Below are positions 28,576 to 38,125 of a stretch of 64,000 nt of DNA, piece after piece; position 1 is the stretch's first letter; every line of letters begins with the position of its first letter. This DNA is from Polynucleobacter meluiroseus (GTDB taxonomy: Bacteria > Pseudomonadota > Gammaproteobacteria > Burkholderiales > Burkholderiaceae). Location of the stretch: the NCBI GenBank assembly GCA_945879115.1, contig CAMDUR010000007.1, positions 25,613 through 89,612 on the forward strand, in the 5' to 3' direction. Below the pieces are notes generated by a model, which searched no databases, was not told where the DNA came from, and saw nothing but the letters and a program-made list of their open reading frames with translations. A program made the translations under genes and the position numbers.

Positions 28576-30357
28576 ATGACGTATAAAGCACCAGTCAAAG
28601 ATATGCTATTTGTTCTTCAGAATATCGCAGGTGTTGATGAAATTACTCAGCTACCTGGTTTTGAGGATTACGATTTAGACACTGCTGCAGCAGTGCTTGA
28701 GGAATCTGGAAAGTTTTGCAGTGAAATTTTAGAACCATTAAATTGGGATGGTGATCAAAATCCTAGCTCTTGGAAAAATGGTGATGTTACAACTACACCC
28801 GGGTTCAAAGAAGCTTTTAAACAATTTGGCGAATCGGGTTGGCAAGGTGTTATTCACCCAATTGAATTTGGTGGTCAAGGTTTCCCGAAAGTTATTGCAA
28901 CACCTTGCGCAGAAATGCTTCATGCTGCAAATATGTCATTTGCCCTTTGTCCGTTGTTAACGGATGGTGCTATAGAGGCTTTGTTAACAGCTGCTAGCTC
29001 TGAATTAAAGCAACGCTATATTCCTAAAATGGTTTCTGGGGAGTGGACTGGAACCATGAATTTAACAGAGCCACAAGCTGGTTCGGATTTAGCTGCTGTT
29101 CGAACTCGAGCAGAATTGCAGAATGATGGCTCCTACAAAATTTTTGGAACCAAAATTTATATTACCTACGGTGAGCACGATATGGCTGAAAATATCGTGC
29201 ATTTGGTACTAGCCCGTTGTCCTGGTGCGCCTGAGGGTGTTAAAGGAATTTCACTATTTGTGGTTCCTAAGTTCATGGTTCATGACGATGGGTCGCTTGG
29301 AGATCGAAATGACGTGCACTGTGTCTCTATTGAGCACAAATTAGGTATCAAGGCTAGCCCAACAGCTGTTCTTCAATTTGGCGATCATGGCGGTGCAATT
29401 GCTTATCTAGTTGGAGAAGAAAATCGTGGCTTAGAGTACATGTTCATCATGATGAATGCAGCTCGTTTTGCAGTTGGTATGCAAGGTGTAGCTATTGCTG
29501 ATCGCGCTTATCAACAGGCTGTTTGGTATGCCAATGATAGGACTCAGTCAAAAGACTTAGCAGGTTCAGCTGAGCCAGTTGCAATTATTCATCATCCTGA
29601 TGTCAAGCGCATGTTGATGACCATGCGTGCTTATTCCGAAGGCGCTCGAGCTATGGCTTATGTGGTAGCTGCTGCTTGCGATCAGGCGCATCATTCGGCT
29701 GATGAAGCCATCCGCAAAAAGAACGCCGCTTTTTATGACTACTTGGTACCCATTATTAAAGGATTTGCGACTGAAATGTCTGTCGATGTTGCTAGTTTAG
29801 GCATTCAGATACATGGGGGTATGGGCTATATCGAGGAAACTGGCGCTGCGCAATACTATCGCGATGCACGTATCTTGCCGATTTATGAAGGCACCACAGC
29901 TATTCAGGCGAATGATTTGGTGGGCCGTAAAACATATCGCGATGGTGGGCAGGTTGCAAAATCAATTGCCGCACTCATTCAGGAAACTGAAAATGAACTT
30001 CAAGCAAGTGGCTCGATAGAAGCTAAAGCAATGCTCAAACATTTGCATGCTGCTAGGGTTTCTTTTGAGTCAGTTATTGAATATGTTGTTACAAACTTTA
30101 AATCTGACATAAAGGATGTTTTTGCTGGTGCAACAACTTACTTAAAATTAGCTGGTACCTTATTGTCTGGCTGGCAAATGGCAAGAGCCTTATTAGTTTC
30201 AGAGAAAAAAATAGCAGAAGACCCAGATTTTTACTCTGCCAAAATTGGCACTGCCCATTTTTATGCTGAATATCTTTTAAGCCAGGTTCCAGGGATGGCA
30301 TCTGCAGTATTGAGCGGCGGTCCTGCTGTTAACCAACTTAGGGCAGATCAGTTTTAA
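28576..30357 (+). CDS. Acyl-CoA dehydrogenase (long form with C-terminal extension)
   Basis: This FAD enzyme oxidises an acyl-CoA thioester at the alpha-beta bond and passes electrons to ETF. It has 593 residues, longer than the usual 380, with the N-terminal and C-terminal extra domains of the DmdC/AcdC-like group. GEWTGTMNLTEPQAGSDLAA is the FAD-binding signature, and the conserved IYEGTTAIQANDLVGRK holds the likely catalytic Glu. It is the third gene of the etfBA operon. Fatty acid oxidation is the default role; 3-methylmercaptopropionyl-CoA oxidation is an alternative I cannot separate. Confidence 0.88.
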   Translation: MTYKAPVKDMLFVLQNIAGVDEITQLPGFEDYDLDTAAAVLEESGKFCSEILEPLNWDGDQNPSSWKNGDVTTTPGFKEAFKQFGESGWQGVIHPIEFGGQGFPKVIATPCAEMLHAANMSFALCPLLTDGAIEALLTAASSELKQRYIPKMVSGEWTGTMNLTEPQAGSDLAAVRTRAELQNDGSYKIFGTKIYITYGEHDMAENIVHLVLARCPGAPEGVKGISLFVVPKFMVHDDGSLGDRNDVHCVSIEHKLGIKASPTAVLQFGDHGGAIAYLVGEENRGLEYMFIMMNAARFAVGMQGVAIADRAYQQAVWYANDRTQSKDLAGSAEPVAIIHHPDVKRMLMTMRAYSEGARAMAYVVAAACDQAHHSADEAIRKKNAAFYDYLVPIIKGFATEMSVDVASLGIQIHGGMGYIEETGAAQYYRDARILPIYEGTTAIQANDLVGRKTYRDGGQVAKSIAALIQETENELQASGSIEAKAMLKHLHAARVSFESVIEYVVTNFKSDIKDVFAGATTYLKLAGTLLSGWQMARALLVSEKKIAEDPDFYSAKIGTAHFYAEYLLSQVPGMASAVLSGGPAVNQLRADQF

Positions 30358-30369
30358 TTTGCAATGATG

Positions 30370-30410
30370 TTCAATAAAAAAGGTGGCAATAGGCCACCTT
30401 TTTTATTGAA
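30370..30410. terminator. Bidirectional intrinsic terminator
   Basis: An 18-bp perfect stem (30370-30387 with 30393-30410) with a 5-base loop has A-runs on one side and T-runs on the other. It can stop the etf operon from the left and the small membrane-protein gene from the right. Confidence 0.93.
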
Positions 30411-30425
30411 CTTAAATTTATCTGA

Positions 30426-30866
30426 TTACTGAGAAATTTTTCTAGCTTCTTCAAACTGACTGATGAAATGTTGCTCAAATGCAATCGCTAATCCAACCAT
30501 CATGACTGCCGCGCCAATCATGAGACTTAGAATGACGCAAAGAATAACCAACCAACCTGAGTCACTTTTATGTGAGCTATTGGAATTAAATTGTGCATCC
30601 CACTTTTCATCTGGGCGCAAGCCAAAGACAATGGTTGTGAGCCAACTCGCTATGAGCGAGATAAATCCATATGCGGCCAAAGCCCAACCTAGGGCAGATG
30701 ACATGCCACTGGCGCCTAATAGCTTCCAACCCAATATGCCACTGAAGAGCCCCACCATATGGAGCCATGCCCAGATATTTAATAATCCCTTGAGATAGAA
30801 AACATTTAAACCTGTGCCAGGGGCTAAAAAACCCAAAGCGCAAAACAATAATTTATTTTTATGCAT
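30426..30866 (-). CDS. Hypothetical membrane protein
   Basis: This 146-residue protein is not one I recognise. It has about four hydrophobic segments (roughly 5-25, 30-52, 58-82 and 104-130), with a polar Asn/Ser/His-rich loop near 90-103. The N-terminus KNKLLFCALGFLAPGTGLNVFYLKG resembles TM2-domain-like small proteins only weakly. It starts after the META-domain gene by 40 bp and probably shares transcription with it. Function unknown. Confidence 0.75.
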   Translation of the reverse strand: MHKNKLLFCALGFLAPGTGLNVFYLKGLLNIWAWLHMVGLFSGILGWKLLGASGMSSALGWALAAYGFISLIASWLTTIVFGLRPDEKWDAQFNSNSSHKSDSGWLVILCVILSLMIGAAVMMVGLAIAFEQHFISQFEEARKISQ

Positions 30867-30906
30867 GACTGCTATTGTATGGAGTTAATCGAAAAAAGAG
30901 CTGGTA

Positions 30907-31398
30907 TTAATTCTTTTGAGAAAAACTAAGTACTTCACCATCTCGAGTCATGATGATTAAGCGATCACCATCTCGAACCATAGTTCTGTAATTACTCAAG
31001 TAATTTAAAAACTTAGTTTCTAATTCAGCCAGATTTGATGAGCATGATTTTCGAGTGCTGGCTACTTTATCGAGAACAAGCCCCCAATCGCTGCTGATAA
31101 TCTGTCCTGTGAAGTTATTGCAACCAGTGGATCCCGAGGCTGTTTGACCATTAGCGGAGATATTTAGTGAGATAGCTGTACCATTTCCACTATGTGGAAT
31201 GCCGCGTTGGCGTGTTTTACCGTCATTGGGGCTGGTGTAGTGCCACCTGATCAGTTCCCATTGGGTGCCAGCTAAATCTCTGACTGGCGGGCTATTAACC
31301 GCGCTGCAAGTCGGCATGACCTGCGCACACGCCCCAAGTGTCAGAGTTAAAACCAATAAAAGTGCCTTATAAATAGGGCGAGACCACGTTTTAGACAT
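30907..31398 (-). CDS. META-domain lipoprotein (HslJ-like)
   Basis: This 163-residue envelope lipoprotein has a signal peptide and lipobox LGAC (Cys24). The remainder is a META/DUF306 domain: GTQWELIRWHY, TGCNNFTG and SSDWGLVLDKVASTRKSC, ending DGDRLIIMTRDGEVLSF. The family includes HslJ, linked to heat and novobiocin tolerance, but the molecular activity is unknown. Upstream is the rpsP promoter region, divergent. Confidence 0.85.
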   Translation of the reverse strand: MSKTWSRPIYKALLLVLTLTLGACAQVMPTCSAVNSPPVRDLAGTQWELIRWHYTSPNDGKTRQRGIPHSGNGTAISLNISANGQTASGSTGCNNFTGQIISSDWGLVLDKVASTRKSCSSNLAELETKFLNYLSNYRTMVRDGDRLIIMTRDGEVLSFSQKN

Positions 31399-31477
31399 GC
31401 TGTACCTTAATAATTTAGCTTTGCTAGTGATTATGCGATAGAATATGTGGTTTATTTCAGAATTGTAAGGAACTCAC

Positions 31478-31723
31478 ATGGTCGTCATTCGACTCGCACG
31501 CGGCGGTTCTAAAAACCGTCCATTCTTTAGCATCGTTGCTACTGACAAACGTAATCGTCGTGACTCAAATTTTATTGAGCGCATTGGCTATTACAACCCA
31601 AGCGCTGTGGAAACAGAGCAGGGCTTTCGTATTGCTCAAGACCGTTTGACATACTGGCAAGGTGTTGGTGCTCAATTGTCACCAACTGTTGCTCGTTTAA
31701 TCAAGGGTGCTCCAAAAGCTTAA
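31478..31723 (+). CDS. rpsP: 30S ribosomal protein bS16
   Basis: The 81-residue protein begins [25 protein letters not shown], the S16 signature, and has [10 protein letters not shown]. It is first in the classic rpsP-rimM-trmD-rplS operon. The upstream region has a plausible -10 hexamer TAGAAT at 31439-31444, though no good -35 at the right distance. A hairpin follows the stop and may set the ratio of S16 to downstream proteins. Confidence 0.97.
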   Translation: MVVIRLARGGSKNRPFFSIVATDKRNRRDSNFIERIGYYNPSAVETEQGFRIAQDRLTYWQGVGAQLSPTVARLIKGAPKA

Positions 31724-31732
31724 GTCTTGGAT

Positions 31733-31754
31733 GATGGTGTTTTTTGACACCATC
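31733..31754 (+). other. Hairpin between rpsP and rimM
   Basis: GATGGTGT (31733-31740) pairs perfectly with ACACCATC (31747-31754) around TTTTTG. No T-tract follows directly, though ATTTTTTA occurs 8 bases on. It may attenuate or stabilise the mRNA between two genes that need different expression levels. Confidence 0.5.
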
Positions 31755-31794
31755 AAGGTTCCATTTTTTATTAAATCATTCTTCGGGGGCGCTC

Positions 31795-32346
31795 ATGACA
31801 CAAACAATGAGTCCTCCGGATGACTTAATCTTAGTCGGGCACATACTCGACGCTCAAGGGATTAAAGGCTTGGTGAAAATCAAACCTTATTCAAAAGATC
31901 CTGCAGCACTTTTTTCTTCAGCAATTGTTTGGTTAGTGAAGCCTCCTGAGATGGCGGCATCTTCACGCCCTTTTGACGTTAAAACTGCTAAAGAGCATAG
32001 CGGCCACGTCTTGTTAACCTTAGATGGGCTGACTGATCGTGACCAAGCCTTAGCACTTAAGGGGTCTGAGGTTTACGTCAGTCGAGCTGATTTCCCAACT
32101 GAAGAGCCTGATAGCTTTTACTGGGTTGACCTCATCGGTTTACCTGTCTTCAATCTTCAGGGTGACAGTTTGGGTTTGGTCTCGGAGTTGATGGATAACG
32201 GCGCTCAGTCTATTTTGTGTGTTCGCGCTCCTGATCAAAAAGAAGATCGATTGATTCCCTTTATCGAATCAGTGATTCAATCAGTGAACAAAAACGCCGA
32301 GGACCCCGACAGAAAAATCATCGTAGACTGGCAGTTAGATTGGTAA
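31795..32346 (+). CDS. rimM: Ribosome maturation factor RimM
   Basis: RimM helps assemble the 30S head and binds S19. The 183-residue protein has an N-terminal RimM domain (LVGHILDAQGIKGLVKIKPYSK) and a C-terminal PRC barrel (YWVDLIGLPVFNLQGDSLG, VDWQLDW at the end). ATG 31795 is chosen over an in-frame TTG at 31744 because the latter lies in the hairpin and would add 17 unconserved residues. It is the second gene of the S16-L19 operon. Confidence 0.96.
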   Translation: MTQTMSPPDDLILVGHILDAQGIKGLVKIKPYSKDPAALFSSAIVWLVKPPEMAASSRPFDVKTAKEHSGHVLLTLDGLTDRDQALALKGSEVYVSRADFPTEEPDSFYWVDLIGLPVFNLQGDSLGLVSELMDNGAQSILCVRAPDQKEDRLIPFIESVIQSVNKNAEDPDRKIIVDWQLDW

Positions 32347-32394
32347 GTTAGGCTGTTAAGTAAGTTATAAAAAAATAAGCAAATAGGTTAATTG

Positions 32395-33150
32395 ATGCGC
32401 TTTGATGTGGTTTCCATCTTTCCTGAAATGTTCTCAGCCATTAGTGCTTGGGGCATCACTGGCCGCGCCTTAGAGCAGGGCTTGGCGGCCATCAAAACAT
32501 GGAACCCTAGGGATTACACAGCAGATACTCGCAGAACGGTGGATGACCGCGCCTATGGGGGTGGGCCAGGCATGGTGATGATGGCCAAACCTCTGGAAGA
32601 TACTTTAGATGCGATTGCCCAAGACCAGGGTGCACAAAAAAGCGCAGTGATCTTGTTATCCCCTCAGGGTGAGCGATTTAACCAAAAAATAGCATCAGAA
32701 CTGCTTGATTTAAGGACTGTGACCCTTATTTGTGGGCGGTATGAGGCCATTGATCAGCGTTTGGTCGAGCGAAGGGTAGACAGGGAGATCAGTATGGGTG
32801 ATTTCGTGGTTTCTGGCGGCGAAATCCCTGCTATGGCGGTCATGGATGCAGTTATCCGAATGATCCCGGGAGCCCTTGGAGATGCTGATTCAGCAGCTCA
32901 AGATAGCTTTATGGATGGTCTTTTGGACTGTTATCACTACACCAGACCCGAAAATTATGAAAATTTATTGGTTCCAGACGTGCTTTTAGGCGGACATCAC
33001 GCTAAAATAGCAGACTATCGTCGGAAACAATCTTTGGAGCTGACGTTAAAGCGGCGACCTGATCTAATTGATCAAGCTCGTCAGCAAGGCTTGTTGAGTT
33101 CTGCAGATGAAGCTTATTTAGCGATTTTGCAAAATCAAACAGGGTTTTAA
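32395..33150 (+). CDS. trmD: tRNA (guanine-N1-)-methyltransferase
   Basis: TrmD makes m1G37 next to the anticodon, which prevents +1 frameshifting. The 251-residue protein has the SPOUT-knot segment [12 protein letters not shown] and [21 protein letters not shown], with a C-terminal helical domain ([18 protein letters not shown]). ATG 32395 follows a TTG by one codon and is preferred. It is the third gene of the operon. Confidence 0.97.
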   Translation: MRFDVVSIFPEMFSAISAWGITGRALEQGLAAIKTWNPRDYTADTRRTVDDRAYGGGPGMVMMAKPLEDTLDAIAQDQGAQKSAVILLSPQGERFNQKIASELLDLRTVTLICGRYEAIDQRLVERRVDREISMGDFVVSGGEIPAMAVMDAVIRMIPGALGDADSAAQDSFMDGLLDCYHYTRPENYENLLVPDVLLGGHHAKIADYRRKQSLELTLKRRPDLIDQARQQGLLSSADEAYLAILQNQTGF

Positions 33151-33223
33151 ACCGCATCCTCTTCCAAGTCCGCTGGTTATCCAGTTCGGAATACAACGTT
33201 GGTAAGATGCTATAGGAGTTGTA

Positions 33224-33610
33224 ATGAATATTATTGAATCAATTGAGCAAGAAGAGATTGCTCGTTTAACTGTTAACAAAACTATCCCAGCTTTTGCACC
33301 GGGTGACACAGTGATTGTTAGCGTTAACGTTGTTGAAGGTACACGTAAGCGTGTGCAGGCTTACGAAGGTGTTGTGATTGCCAAGCGTAACCGTGGTTTG
33401 AATTCAAGCTTTATCGTTCGTAAGATTTCATCTGGCGAAGGTGTTGAGCGTACATTCCAAACTTACTCACCAGTAATCGCTAGCGTTGAAGTTAAACGTC
33501 GCGGTGATGTGCGTCGTGCTAAGTTGTATTACTTGCGTGATCGTTCTGGTAAATCAGCACGTATTAAAGAAAAGTTACAAGCGCGTACCAAAGCAGTGGT
33601 TGCTGAATAA
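33224..33610 (+). CDS. rplS: 50S ribosomal protein bL19
   Basis: The 128-residue protein shows the L19 signature [40 protein letters not shown] and [14 protein letters not shown]19 sits at the 30S-50S interface. It has AGGAG just before the ATG. It closes the operon, with a strong terminator 25 bp after its stop. Confidence 0.98.
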   Translation: MNIIESIEQEEIARLTVNKTIPAFAPGDTVIVSVNVVEGTRKRVQAYEGVVIAKRNRGLNSSFIVRKISSGEGVERTFQTYSPVIASVEVKRRGDVRRAKLYYLRDRSGKSARIKEKLQARTKAVVAE

Positions 33611-33634
33611 TCATCTTGCAAGCGTTTGTAGATC

Positions 33635-33663
33635 AAAGGCAGCTTCGGCTGCCTTTATTTTTT
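33635..33663 (+). terminator. Intrinsic terminator of the rpsP-rplS operon
   Basis: AAAGGCAGC (33635-33643) pairs with GCTGCCTTT (33648-33656) closed by a stable TTCG tetraloop and followed by six T. It is a textbook intrinsic terminator. Confidence 0.95.
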
Positions 33664-33678
33664 CTATAAACTAAGAAC

Positions 33679-34383
33679 ATGTCAACAAAGTCACACTCTC
33701 CATTTGATCCTAAAGCGGTACCCGTTGTAGCTCGGGATAGCCATTTGCCTGCAGTTCATACGGATCTCCTCTGTATTGAAGCAATACGCACCCGCTTTAC
33801 AGAAAATAAAAGTTGGGCTGTTGAAGTAACCGATGAGAACCGTGCTGCAATGTCTGCAAATGGTGCGATGACGGGTGGGCGAGGAAGTGTCCCAACACCT
33901 GCCGCAGTTTTGATACCGCTGATTGCTTATGAAAACGAATTAACAATTCTACTGACCCAAAGGACAGCTCATTTATATGATCATCCTGGACAAATCAGTT
34001 TTCCTGGTGGTCGGTCAGATCCCAATGATCTATCTGCTGAGTTCACCGCCTTACGAGAGGCTGAAGAAGAAATAGGATTACCGAAAAATAAAGTTGAGGT
34101 CTTGGGGTGCTTGCCCAATTACCTCACCATTACGGGTTACCAGGTGACTCCTGTTGTCGGACTTGTCACGCCAGGTCATACCTATCAGGCTGATGAATTT
34201 GAAGTGGCTGACATTTTTGAGGTGCCCTTAAGTTTCTTGATGAACCCCCATCATCATGAACATCGACTATGGCAAAGCCCTGATGGCGAGCGCCGTTTTT
34301 ATGCCATGCCTTATGAAAATAAGTTCATTTGGGGCGCAACTGCGGGTATCCTACGGAATCTATATCATTTTTTACGAGCATGA
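33679..34383 (+). CDS. Nudix hydrolase (CoA pyrophosphatase type)
   Basis: This 234-residue hydrolase contains the Nudix box as GGRSDPNDLSAEFTALREAEEEIGL (the signature Gx5Ex7REuxEExGu). It is preceded by YDHPGQISFPGG, the UPF0035/CoA-specific NuDC-type motif that suggests coenzyme A or derivatives as substrate. The stop overlaps the next gene's start (ATGA). The substrate is inferred from the UPF0035-like motif and not directly shown. Confidence 0.85.
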   Translation: MSTKSHSPFDPKAVPVVARDSHLPAVHTDLLCIEAIRTRFTENKSWAVEVTDENRAAMSANGAMTGGRGSVPTPAAVLIPLIAYENELTILLTQRTAHLYDHPGQISFPGGRSDPNDLSAEFTALREAEEEIGLPKNKVEVLGCLPNYLTITGYQVTPVVGLVTPGHTYQADEFEVADIFEVPLSFLMNPHHHEHRLWQSPDGERRFYAMPYENKFIWGATAGILRNLYHFLRA

Positions 34384-35324
34384 CATTTCTATCAATTCTT
34401 TTTGCGCTCATTGCTGAGCAATATAAACCTGTAGAAAAAGACCACTGGATTCGCCGCTTATCAAAAGCTTGGTTAGATTTTGTGGTTCGTAATGTTGACT
34501 CAGGTACTGAGCGAAGCGGGCGCCTAGCCTGCTTGGCAGCATTCATTCCGCCAGTGATCTTAGTCTTGGCGATTCATATTACTTTGCTATCTATCCAACC
34601 GCTATTGGCGTTTGTATGGAATATCTTGATTGTTTATTTGTATCTAGGATTTAGACAATTTAGCCACCCGTTCACAGCTATTCATGAAGCTTTACTCGAG
34701 CGAGATTTAGATCTTGCTAGAAAGATTTTGGCTGAGTGGCAAGGGGATGGTATCAATACAGAAACCATGACGGAGTCCGAAGTGATTCGTATAGCTTTAG
34801 AGCGAGCCATTGTCGGATCGCATCGTCATGTGTTCGGAGTTATTTTTTGGTTCATGTTGCCGCTAGGTCCAGCAGGTGTCGTACTTTATCGATTGGCTGA
34901 TATGGCATCTGAGCGTTGGCCATCTCAGGCAAGCGCCAACCTTGGTCTTGCTGCTAGAAAATTCTTCCATGCGATTGATTGGTTACCAACAAGATTAACT
35001 GCCATTGGATTTGCCATTGTTGGTAATTTTGAAGATGCCGTTTACGCTTGGCGCTTCCACTTAAAGAAATGGGCGAATGAGTTAGAAGCAGTTATTTTGG
35101 CCGCTGGTGCTGGGGCGTTAGGTGTCCGTCTAGGCTCTCCATTACCTGAACCCGATAGCAATGAAGCTATGCGCATGGCTGAAGCAGGTGAACCGCCGAT
35201 CATTGATATTGGCGTTGAAGCATCCGTTCGGAGTATGCGTTCAGCCGTAGGCTTGGTTTGGCGAGCAGTGATACTTTGGTTAGTTTTAATAGCCTTGATG
35301 ACTATTTCAGTCTGGCTTGGATAG
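34380..35324 (+). CDS. CobD/CbiB- or AmpE-like membrane protein
   Basis: This 314-residue integral membrane protein has about five hydrophobic segments and the family features EQYKPVEKDHW near the N-terminus and ALERAIVGSHRHVFGVIFWFMLPLGPAGVVLYRLADMASE. These resemble CobD/CbiB, the cobinamide phosphate synthase; a related protein, AmpE, is a beta-lactamase regulator. No other cobalamin gene is nearby. ATG 34380 overlaps the Nudix stop, giving tight coupling. An in-frame ATG at 34329 lies inside the Nudix gene and is less likely. The 3' end overlaps convergent rsgA by 23 bp. Confidence 0.75.
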   Translation: MTFLSILFALIAEQYKPVEKDHWIRRLSKAWLDFVVRNVDSGTERSGRLACLAAFIPPVILVLAIHITLLSIQPLLAFVWNILIVYLYLGFRQFSHPFTAIHEALLERDLDLARKILAEWQGDGINTETMTESEVIRIALERAIVGSHRHVFGVIFWFMLPLGPAGVVLYRLADMASERWPSQASANLGLAARKFFHAIDWLPTRLTAIGFAIVGNFEDAVYAWRFHLKKWANELEAVILAAGAGALGVRLGSPLPEPDSNEAMRMAEAGEPPIIDIGVEASVRSMRSAVGLVWRAVILWLVLIALMTISVWLG

Positions 35325-36252
35325 TATCGGCATTATGTGATTCGTGGCGCAGTTGACGGAATAAGTCCACTCGCTGCGCTGAGATAGTCCCCGTATTAAC
35401 TGCTGCTCGGATCACGCAACCTGGCTCATCGCCATGACTGCAATTATGAAACTTACACTGACCCAGTAGCGGTCTAAATTCAATAAAAGCATGTTGGAGT
35501 TCACTTTCGGATAAGTGCGCTAAGCCAAATTCTTGGAAGCCTGGTGAGTCAATCATGGCGCCTACAAATCCAGATGCATCACCGACTCTTGCTGGTAAGT
35601 CGTAATAACGACAAGCTGTCGTTGTATGTTTACCACTATCTAATTTCTTAGAGTGCTCTTGCGTTTGCGCAACTGCATCGGGGATGAGAGCGTTCAACAA
35701 GGTTGATTTACCCATGCCTGATTGGCCAACAAGAACGGAGACTTTTCCATAAAGGTGCTGCGCTAATTCTTGTACAGACGCAGGATCATGTTTGACCGAC
35801 ATTTCATGAACCGGATAACCCATAGCGATATAGGGCTCTAACATTTTGCGAGCGGCTGGCAACTTATTCGGTAAATCACATTTATTCAAAATAATACGAG
35901 GAATAATATCTGCTGTTTCTGCTGCAACAACGGCTCTACCAAGTAGATCTGGAGAAAAGCCTGGTTCGGTAGCTAACACAATCAAAATTTGATCAACGTT
36001 ACTGGCAATCGATTTACTCTTATAAGCATCCGAGCGATAAAGTAAATTTTTTCTGGAAGAGATAGCATCGATCACCGCTTGCTCGGGGCCAGTTTCAGTG
36101 ACTTCTAAGACATCGCCGACTGCACCTAAGTGTTGCTTGCCACGCGAGGTGACTTGATAGAGAGCTTTAGCATCGCCGCCATCAGCGCCAATCATTCTTG
36201 CAAGATAGTGACGACCATAGGAGGCGACAAGTAAGGCTTTGAATGATTTCAT
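35302..36252 (-). CDS. rsgA: Ribosome small-subunit biogenesis GTPase RsgA
   Basis: RsgA is a circularly permuted GTPase that checks the 30S decoding site late in maturation. The 316-residue protein has an N-terminal OB domain, then G4 LNKCDLPNK before G1 GQSGMGKSTLLNAL, the permuted order. DSPGFQEFGL follows, then a zinc site CKFHNCSHGDEPGC. It is transcribed after the Ste24-type protease with a 19-bp gap. Its tail overlaps the convergent CobD-like gene by 23 bp. Confidence 0.96.
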   Translation of the reverse strand: MKSFKALLVASYGRHYLARMIGADGGDAKALYQVTSRGKQHLGAVGDVLEVTETGPEQAVIDAISSRKNLLYRSDAYKSKSIASNVDQILIVLATEPGFSPDLLGRAVVAAETADIIPRIILNKCDLPNKLPAARKMLEPYIAMGYPVHEMSVKHDPASVQELAQHLYGKVSVLVGQSGMGKSTLLNALIPDAVAQTQEHSKKLDSGKHTTTACRYYDLPARVGDASGFVGAMIDSPGFQEFGLAHLSESELQHAFIEFRPLLGQCKFHNCSHGDEPGCVIRAAVNTGTISAQRVDLFRQLRHESHNADTIQARLK

Positions 36253-36271
36253 TAATAGCTATCTTAATCCC

Positions 36272-37525
36272 TTAATGTGCAAGCTTTTGTAAGTGTGCAA
36301 TTCTTAATGGCGCAGGCGGATGAGAATCATAAAATTTGGAATACAAAGGATCCGGCGTTAAGGTTGCTGCGTTATCTTGGTAGAGCTTGACCAATGCCGT
36401 AATCAAATCATGAGCTGATGCTTTTTCTGCAGCAAAAGTATCGGCTTCATATTCATGTTTGCGCGAGCCCATGCTGTTGATTGGGGTCAAGAAAAACCCA
36501 AAGACGGGCATCACCAGCATAAATAAAGCCAATGCCAAACCAGCGTTGTAGCCATTTAAATCAGGCATAACGCCTAGGCCTAAATAGAACCATGCTTGGG
36601 TGGATATCCAACCCAATAGACCTAAGACTACAAAACTTAAAGCAAAAGACTGGATCAAGCGTTTACGAATATGTTGGCGTTTGAAGTGACCCAACTCATG
36701 AGCTAAGACAGCCTCGATTTCTTGAGGGTTAAGTCTTTCAATGAGCGTATCAAAAAACACAATGCGTTTGGCTTTGCCCATCCCAGTGAAGTAGGCATTG
36801 CCATGAGCACTTCTTTTACTACCATCCATGATGAATAGACCTTGGCTGGTGAAGTCACATCGATGGAGTAATTGTTCGATACGGTCTTTTAAGGGGCCAT
36901 CTTCTAATGGTTTAAATTTATTGAACAGGGGTGCAATAAAGGTTGGGAATAGCCACAACAAAAGTGCATTGAAGCCTACCCAAACAAACCAAGTCCAAAT
37001 CCACCAATATTGACCAGCTTCCGTCATGAGGGATAAAACCACCCATAGCAATGGTAATCCAATGGCTAAACCCAAAAGAATGCCTTTGATGGAATCCATG
37101 ATGTACAGCTTGGCAGTCATTCGATTAAAACCAAATTGCTCCTCAATACCAAATTGGCGATAAAGAGAAAAAGGCAGATCAATGATTCCGGTGATGACGC
37201 TGATTAAAACCAGAAGAGCAATTTGTTGAGGAATCCCTGGGCCAAGCAACTCAAGACTTGCATTGTGGATGATCTGTATGCCACCCAAAAGAGTAAAGGC
37301 GATCAAAATAGCTGCTGAAAGGCCAATTTCAAATAAACCTAAGCGTAATTTAGCCATTGTGTAGTCGGCGGCTTTATGATGCTCAACTAATGAGACTTTG
37401 TTTGCAAAGTCGCTAGGCACTTGGTCCCGATGTTTGGCAATATGCTTAATATGGCGACCTGCTAAGTAATAGCGGGTTGCGGTGCTAAGGACCAAGCCCA
37501 AAATAAAGATTAATGTAAATGTCAT
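36272..37525 (-). CDS. M48-family zinc metalloprotease (Ste24/CAAX protease 1 type)
   Basis: This 417-residue inner-membrane protease has about seven hydrophobic segments and the zinc motif HELGH in [13 protein letters not shown] (about 285). The third ligand is a Glu in [32 protein letters not shown] is characteristic of the Ste24 group, which in eukaryotes cleaves prenylated CAAX proteins; bacterial roles are mostly membrane-protein quality control. It is the upstream partner of rsgA. The start codon is only 15 bp from that of the divergent orn gene. Confidence 0.9.
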   Translation of the reverse strand: MTFTLIFILGLVLSTATRYYLAGRHIKHIAKHRDQVPSDFANKVSLVEHHKAADYTMAKLRLGLFEIGLSAAILIAFTLLGGIQIIHNASLELLGPGIPQQIALLVLISVITGIIDLPFSLYRQFGIEEQFGFNRMTAKLYIMDSIKGILLGLAIGLPLLWVVLSLMTEAGQYWWIWTWFVWVGFNALLLWLFPTFIAPLFNKFKPLEDGPLKDRIEQLLHRCDFTSQGLFIMDGSKRSAHGNAYFTGMGKAKRIVFFDTLIERLNPQEIEAVLAHELGHFKRQHIRKRLIQSFALSFVVLGLLGWISTQAWFYLGLGVMPDLNGYNAGLALALFMLVMPVFGFFLTPINSMGSRKHEYEADTFAAEKASAHDLITALVKLYQDNAATLTPDPLYSKFYDSHPPAPLRIAHLQKLAH

Positions 37526-37540
37526 GAGAAGATTATAGGG

Positions 37541-38125
37541 ATGAGTACAACAAGAAAGAATGACCGTTTAGTTTGGGTGGATATGGAGATGTCTGGATTA
37601 CTACCAGACACCGACCGAATTTTAGAAATAGCCATGATTGTGACAGATGGCGACCTGAACATTATCGCTGAAGGCCCAGTTTTGGTTGTTCATCAAGAAG
37701 ATGCTGTTTTAGACGGTATGGATGCTTGGAATACAGGAACTCACGGAAGATCTGGCTTAATTGATAAGGTGAAAGCTTCGACCCTCACAGATGTTGAGGT
37801 AGAGGCTCAGTGCATTGCCTTTCTCAAAGAACATCTAAAGGCTGGTATCACTCCGATGTGTGGCAATACGATCCACCAAGATCGACGTTTTATGTACCGC
37901 TATATGCCTAAGCTGGAAGCTTATTTCCACTACCGTAATATTGATGTTTCAACGATTAAAGAATTATGTAAACGTTGGCAACCAGAGATCGCTAAGGGCT
38001 TCTCTAAGCAACAGGCTCATACGGCACTGGCTGATATTCTTGAGTCGATTGAAGAGTTACGTTATTACCGCGAAAAATTATTTATTCCTACTGTGGGGGA
38101 CGCCCCCATTGCTGAAGGTAATTAA
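37541..38125 (+). CDS. orn: Oligoribonuclease
   Basis: Orn degrades 2-5 nt RNA to mononucleotides, including pGpG from cyclic-di-GMP turnover. The 194-residue protein has the DEDDh exonuclease motifs: [20 protein letters not shown] (first Asp/Glu), [19 protein letters not shown], and [11 protein letters not shown] with the catalytic His. It is immediately followed by the AEC carrier gene. Its divergent partner begins 15 bp away, so its promoter lies partly in that coding region. Confidence 0.97.
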   Translation: MSTTRKNDRLVWVDMEMSGLLPDTDRILEIAMIVTDGDLNIIAEGPVLVVHQEDAVLDGMDAWNTGTHGRSGLIDKVKASTLTDVEVEAQCIAFLKEHLKAGITPMCGNTIHQDRRFMYRYMPKLEAYFHYRNIDVSTIKELCKRWQPEIAKGFSKQQAHTALADILESIEELRYYREKLFIPTVGDAPIAEGN

